Shown here piece after piece: positions 5,597-7,990 of a stretch of DNA of 7,990 bases. Within the stretch, counting starts at the first letter, position 1. The number at the start of each line of letters is the position of its first letter. The notes beneath the pieces were generated by a model, which had not been told where the DNA came from, did not search any database, and saw nothing but the letters and a program-made list of their open reading frames with translations. The position numbers and the translations under genes are program-made. Where the stretch lies: NCBI GenBank assembly GCA_020861205.1, contig JAJBSY010000273.1, forward strand, positions 1 through 7,990, in the 5' to 3' direction. Origin of the DNA: Deltaproteobacteria bacterium. Its GTDB lineage: Bacteria; Desulfobacterota; Desulfovibrionia; Desulfovibrionales; Desulfovibrionaceae.

Positions 5597-7090
5597 ATGA
5601 CCACTGTGGAAAGCGCACGCCTGCTCCTGCCGCTGGGCATAACGCTCCTGGCGCCGTTCGCCATCATCGCGGCAAAGGGTGACGACAACCGTCGCGAAGG
5701 GGTTTCCTTCGTCGCGGCGGCCCTCACCTTCATCTCGGTTCTCTGCATGGTCCCGGCGGTTATTGCCGGTACCGTGTACGAGTTCACGCTCTTTACCATC
5801 CTGCCCGGCATCACCGTGCGGTTCGCCGTGGACGGGCTGGGAATCATCTTCGCGTTGATCGCAAGCTTCCTCTGGGGGCTGGCGACCAGTTACAACGTGG
5901 GGTACATGCGCTCCCTGAACGAGCACGCCCAGACGCGGTATTACTTCTGTTTCGGCGTGGCGATCTTCGGGGCCGTCGGGGTGGCCTTCTCGGCCAACGT
6001 GTTCACCCTGTATCTCTTCTACGAGATCATCACGGTCTTCACCTATCCCCTGGTCGCCCACCATCAGGACGAGGAAGGGTTTGCCGGCGCGAAGAAGTAC
6101 CTCGTCTACCTCATGGGCACCTCCAAGCTCTTCCTGCTGCCCGCCATGGTCCTGACCTACGTGCTCTGCGGCACGCTGGACATGAACCTGTCGAACATCA
6201 TGCAGGGCATGTTCCCGCCCGAGGTTGTGGCCAACAACCCCAATATGGTGCGGATCACCTACGTGCTGTATATCGCGGGTCTTGCCAAGGCGGCGCTGTT
6301 TCCGTTCCACAACTGGCTTCCCTCGGCCATGGTCGCGCCGACCCCTGTCTCCGCCCTGCTGCACGCCGTGGCGGTCGTCAAGGCCGGGGTGTTCTCGGTC
6401 TCGCGCATCATCCTTTCCGGATTCGGCGTTGAAACCATGAACACCCTCTGGCTGGGCGTCCCCACGGCCTACCTCGCGGCCTTCACCATCGTGGCCGCGT
6501 CCCTGGTGGCCCTGACCAAGGACGACCTGAAGGCCCGGCTTGCCTATTCCACGGTCAGCCAGCTTTCCTACGTCATCATCGGGGTCGCGCTCCTCACCCC
6601 CTCGGCGGTGCAGGGCGGCCTGTTGCACATTCCGCACCACGCCTTTTCCAAGATCACGCTGTTCTTCGGCGCCGGGGCCATCTACGTCGCGACCCACGGC
6701 ATCAGGAAGATCAGCCAGATGAACGGGCTTGGACGCCGGATGCCCTGGACCTTCGGGGCCTTCGCCGTGGCCAGCCTGTCCATGATCGGGATGCCGCCGG
6801 TTTGCGGCTTCGTTTCCAAATGGTTCCTGATCAACGGCACCATGGAAGCGCACCAGGTGGTCCTTCTGGTGGCGCTCCTGCTCTCCACCATCCTGAACGC
6901 GGGCTATTTCGTGCCGATATTCTTCCGGGCCTTCTTCCTCGCGCCGAAACCGGAAGCCCATATCGAACAATACTCCGAAGCGCCCAAAGTCATGGTCGTG
7001 CCCCTGGTCATTACCGGAAGCATTTCGCTGCTTCTCGGCATCTTCCCAGGCATATTCCACGTATTCATCAAGACCTTCGGGCAATTCTAG
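5597..7090 (+). CDS. Antiporter-type proton/cation-translocating subunit (NuoL/M/N-MrpD family)
   Basis: This is an ion-translocating membrane subunit placed where nuoL usually stands. The 497-residue protein has about 14 hydrophobic segments. It shows the family's charged residues: Glu143 in LYLFYEIITVF (helix 5 type), Lys231 in LAKAALFPFHNWLPSAM, Lys262 in HAVAVVKAG, Lys352 in HAFSKITLFFGAG and Lys408 in GMPPVCGFVSKW. The stretch LTKDDLKARLAYSTVSQLSY (307-326) is the typical mid-protein motif. The helix 12 region carries Lys, as in MrpD/NuoL, rather than the Glu of NuoM. It ends about ten residues after its last helix and has no long lateral helix as in NuoL. AGGAG at 5585-5589 precedes the ATG by seven bases, and nuoK ends four bases upstream. 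I give no symbol because L, M, N and MrpD cannot be told apart with certainty by eye. Confidence 0.92.
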   Translation: MTTVESARLLLPLGITLLAPFAIIAAKGDDNRREGVSFVAAALTFISVLCMVPAVIAGTVYEFTLFTILPGITVRFAVDGLGIIFALIASFLWGLATSYNVGYMRSLNEHAQTRYYFCFGVAIFGAVGVAFSANVFTLYLFYEIITVFTYPLVAHHQDEEGFAGAKKYLVYLMGTSKLFLLPAMVLTYVLCGTLDMNLSNIMQGMFPPEVVANNPNMVRITYVLYIAGLAKAALFPFHNWLPSAMVAPTPVSALLHAVAVVKAGVFSVSRIILSGFGVETMNTLWLGVPTAYLAAFTIVAASLVALTKDDLKARLAYSTVSQLSYVIIGVALLTPSAVQGGLLHIPHHAFSKITLFFGAGAIYVATHGIRKISQMNGLGRRMPWTFGAFAVASLSMIGMPPVCGFVSKWFLINGTMEAHQVVLLVALLLSTILNAGYFVPIFFRAFFLAPKPEAHIEQYSEAPKVMVVPLVITGSISLLLGIFPGIFHVFIKTFGQF

Positions 7091-7102
7091 GAGGAGGAAA
7101 CG

Positions 7103-7507
7103 ATGAAAGACAGCACAAGCCTCCTGCGCAACAGGCCGACCTGCAAGACGATCCGCCGGGATCTCAAGGACAGGAGCCTCGCGTTCATCGATAACCGCCT
7201 GCCCGACGCGCCCGCCAAAAAAATGCTGCTGGACGCCATGCGGGAAAACCCCAGCCTGCTGGGATCGATCATCCAGATGCTCAACGGCATGACGCTGGGC
7301 CTTTTGCTGCTCTGGTTCGCGGTACTGGCCCTGCTTCTCATCCTGAACATCTTCATCCACCCGCACCACCCCCACTTCGTGCTGGACGCCTACTGGGGTT
7401 TCTGGGCCGTGTTCGGCCTAGGGGTCGGGGTCATCATGGTCTACGTCATGAAACGCATAATCCAGCCCCTCATCGTGCGCAAAGAGGACTATTATGGCGA
7501 CATCTAA
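7103..7507 (+). CDS. Small membrane protein with two predicted helices, unrecognised
   Basis: I do not recognise this 134-residue protein. Residues 1-50 are basic and charged, likely cytoplasmic. They are followed by two membrane segments (about 63-85 and 96-117) joined by a His-rich turn, HPHHPHF (86-92). The end, VRKEDYYGDI, is basic then acidic. The positive-inside rule puts both termini in the cytoplasm and the His-rich turn outside. A GAGGAGG site at 7091-7097 lies five bases before the ATG, and the coding style matches the neighbours, so it is very probably a real gene. Its position between two antiporter-type genes suggests an accessory subunit of the membrane arm. The C-terminal EDYY string resembles, from memory, ends of some antiporter-type subunits, so a detached piece of such a protein is possible. 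Confidence 0.85.
   Translation: MKDSTSLLRNRPTCKTIRRDLKDRSLAFIDNRLPDAPAKKMLLDAMRENPSLLGSIIQMLNGMTLGLLLLWFAVLALLLILNIFIHPHHPHFVLDAYWGFWAVFGLGVGVIMVYVMKRIIQPLIVRKEDYYGDI
7483..7488 (+). promoter_or_regulatory. Ribosome binding site of the last gene, inside the preceding gene
   Basis: AGAGGA at 7483-7488 lies five bases before the ATG at 7494. Both site and start codon lie within the codons for the final Lys-Glu-Asp-Tyr-Tyr-Gly stretch of the small membrane protein. Translation of the two genes is therefore likely to be coupled. Confidence 0.65.
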
Positions 7508-7990
7508 CTGCTTCCTCCACCCGGCCATCGCGTTCATCGCCCTGGCGATCGCCCTGCCCTTCATGCGCGGCAAACAATGGCGCTGGCTCCTGCTGCTGCC
7601 GCCCATCGTCGCGATTTACGCGGTCTTCACCATGCCGTTCGGGGACAACCTGACCCTCCACTGGCTGGGGCAGGCGATGGAGCTGGGGCGCGTGGACAAG
7701 CTCTCCCGCATTTTCGCCCAGGTCTTCGCGATCATGAGCCTCGCGGGGATGCTTTTCGCCATGCACGTGGAGGACAAGCTCCAGCACATGATGGCCGCCC
7801 TGTACGTGGCCGGCGGGTTCGGCTGCGTGTTCGCGGGCGACTTCCTGACCCTCTTCCTGTTCTGGGAACTGATGAGCATCGGCTCCACCTTCCTGGTGTT
7901 CTGCAACCGCACGCGGGAATCGACGTACGCGGGTTTCCGCTACTTCCTCTACCATACCGCCGGCGGCCTGTTCCTGCTCGGCGGAATGCT
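7494..7990 (+). CDS. Second antiporter-type subunit (NuoM/MrpD family), partial at the right edge
   Basis: The frame is open from the ATG to the end of the window, giving 165 residues of an incomplete protein. Hydrophobic segments at about 8-24, 31-47, 72-90, 101-118 and 118-137 fit the first part of an antiporter-type subunit. FLTLFLFWELMSIGSTFLV (117-135) carries Glu125, the helix 5 glutamate of the family. YAGFRYFLYHTAGGLFLLGG (145-164) is the next typical helix. The start overlaps the previous gene by 14 bases. It differs clearly from the complete antiporter-type protein upstream, so it is a second paralogue, not a local duplicate. The lysines of the later helices lie outside the window. 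It would supply another ion channel of the membrane arm. Confidence 0.9.
   Translation, partial: MATSNCFLHPAIAFIALAIALPFMRGKQWRWLLLLPPIVAIYAVFTMPFGDNLTLHWLGQAMELGRVDKLSRIFAQVFAIMSLAGMLFAMHVEDKLQHMMAALYVAGGFGCVFAGDFLTLFLFWELMSIGSTFLVFCNRTRESTYAGFRYFLYHTAGGLFLLGGM

Noticed and set aside
5528..7375. Long open frame of 615 codons on the minus strand
   Set aside because: It lies antisense to the clearly conserved antiporter gene. The translation is full of His, Gly, Asp, Glu and Gln in the way reverse readings of GC-rich membrane genes are, with no recognisable domain.
1..7990. CRISPR array, transposon, tRNA or phage-like content
   Set aside because: I found no regularly spaced direct repeats, transposase-like proteins, terminal inverted repeats or cloverleaf sequences. 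Coding is continuous and compositionally uniform from 281 onward.

Overview
The window is the 5' part of one operon, all on the + strand, encoding a respiratory complex I-like (Nuo) oxidoreductase. It reads nuoA-nuoB-nuoC-nuoD-nuoH-nuoI-nuoJ-nuoK, then a complete MrpD/NuoL/M/N-type ion-translocating subunit, a small unrecognised two-helix membrane protein, and the first 165 codons of a second antiporter-type subunit that runs off the right edge. Coding is nearly continuous from base 281 to the end. Neighbouring genes overlap by 1-25 bases or are 4-12 bases apart, and most starts have a strong purine-rich Shine-Dalgarno site.

The coding DNA is GC-rich with G/C-dominated third positions. The protein sequences and the A-B-C-D-H-I-J-K order suggest a high-GC anaerobic or microaerophilic Gram-negative bacterium. 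A deltaproteobacterial sulfate reducer of the Desulfovibrionaceae type is my best guess, but this is inference from general familiarity and not a database match.

Bases 1-280 are the upstream control region. It is AT-richer and has no convincing gene. It holds an imperfect dyad (114-150), a good sigma70-like promoter (-35 at 155-160, -10 at 177-182) and a strong hairpin with an internal T-run (215-255) just before the nuoA ribosome site. A promoter followed by a terminator-like hairpin in a short leader raises the possibility of attenuation.

The peripheral connecting module is NuoB (cluster N2), NuoC, NuoD (quinone-site His and Tyr kept, hydrogenase cysteines absent) and NuoI (two [4Fe-4S] clusters). 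The membrane module is NuoA, H, J, K plus the antiporter-type subunits. The NADH-oxidising module NuoE-F-G is missing from its usual place between nuoD and nuoH, where only six bases separate the genes. The enzyme encoded here therefore either takes electrons from a donor other than NADH, such as ferredoxin, or uses a dehydrogenase module encoded elsewhere. It would pass electrons to quinone (probably menaquinone) and pump ions through K, H and the antiporter-type subunits.

Unusual points are the missing E/F/G, a first antiporter subunit without the long C-terminal lateral helix of NuoL, the 134-residue membrane protein between the two antiporter genes, and low-complexity Ala/Pro/Lys/Glu-rich tails or inserts on NuoC and NuoI. 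I see no mobile element, CRISPR array, tRNA or rRNA.
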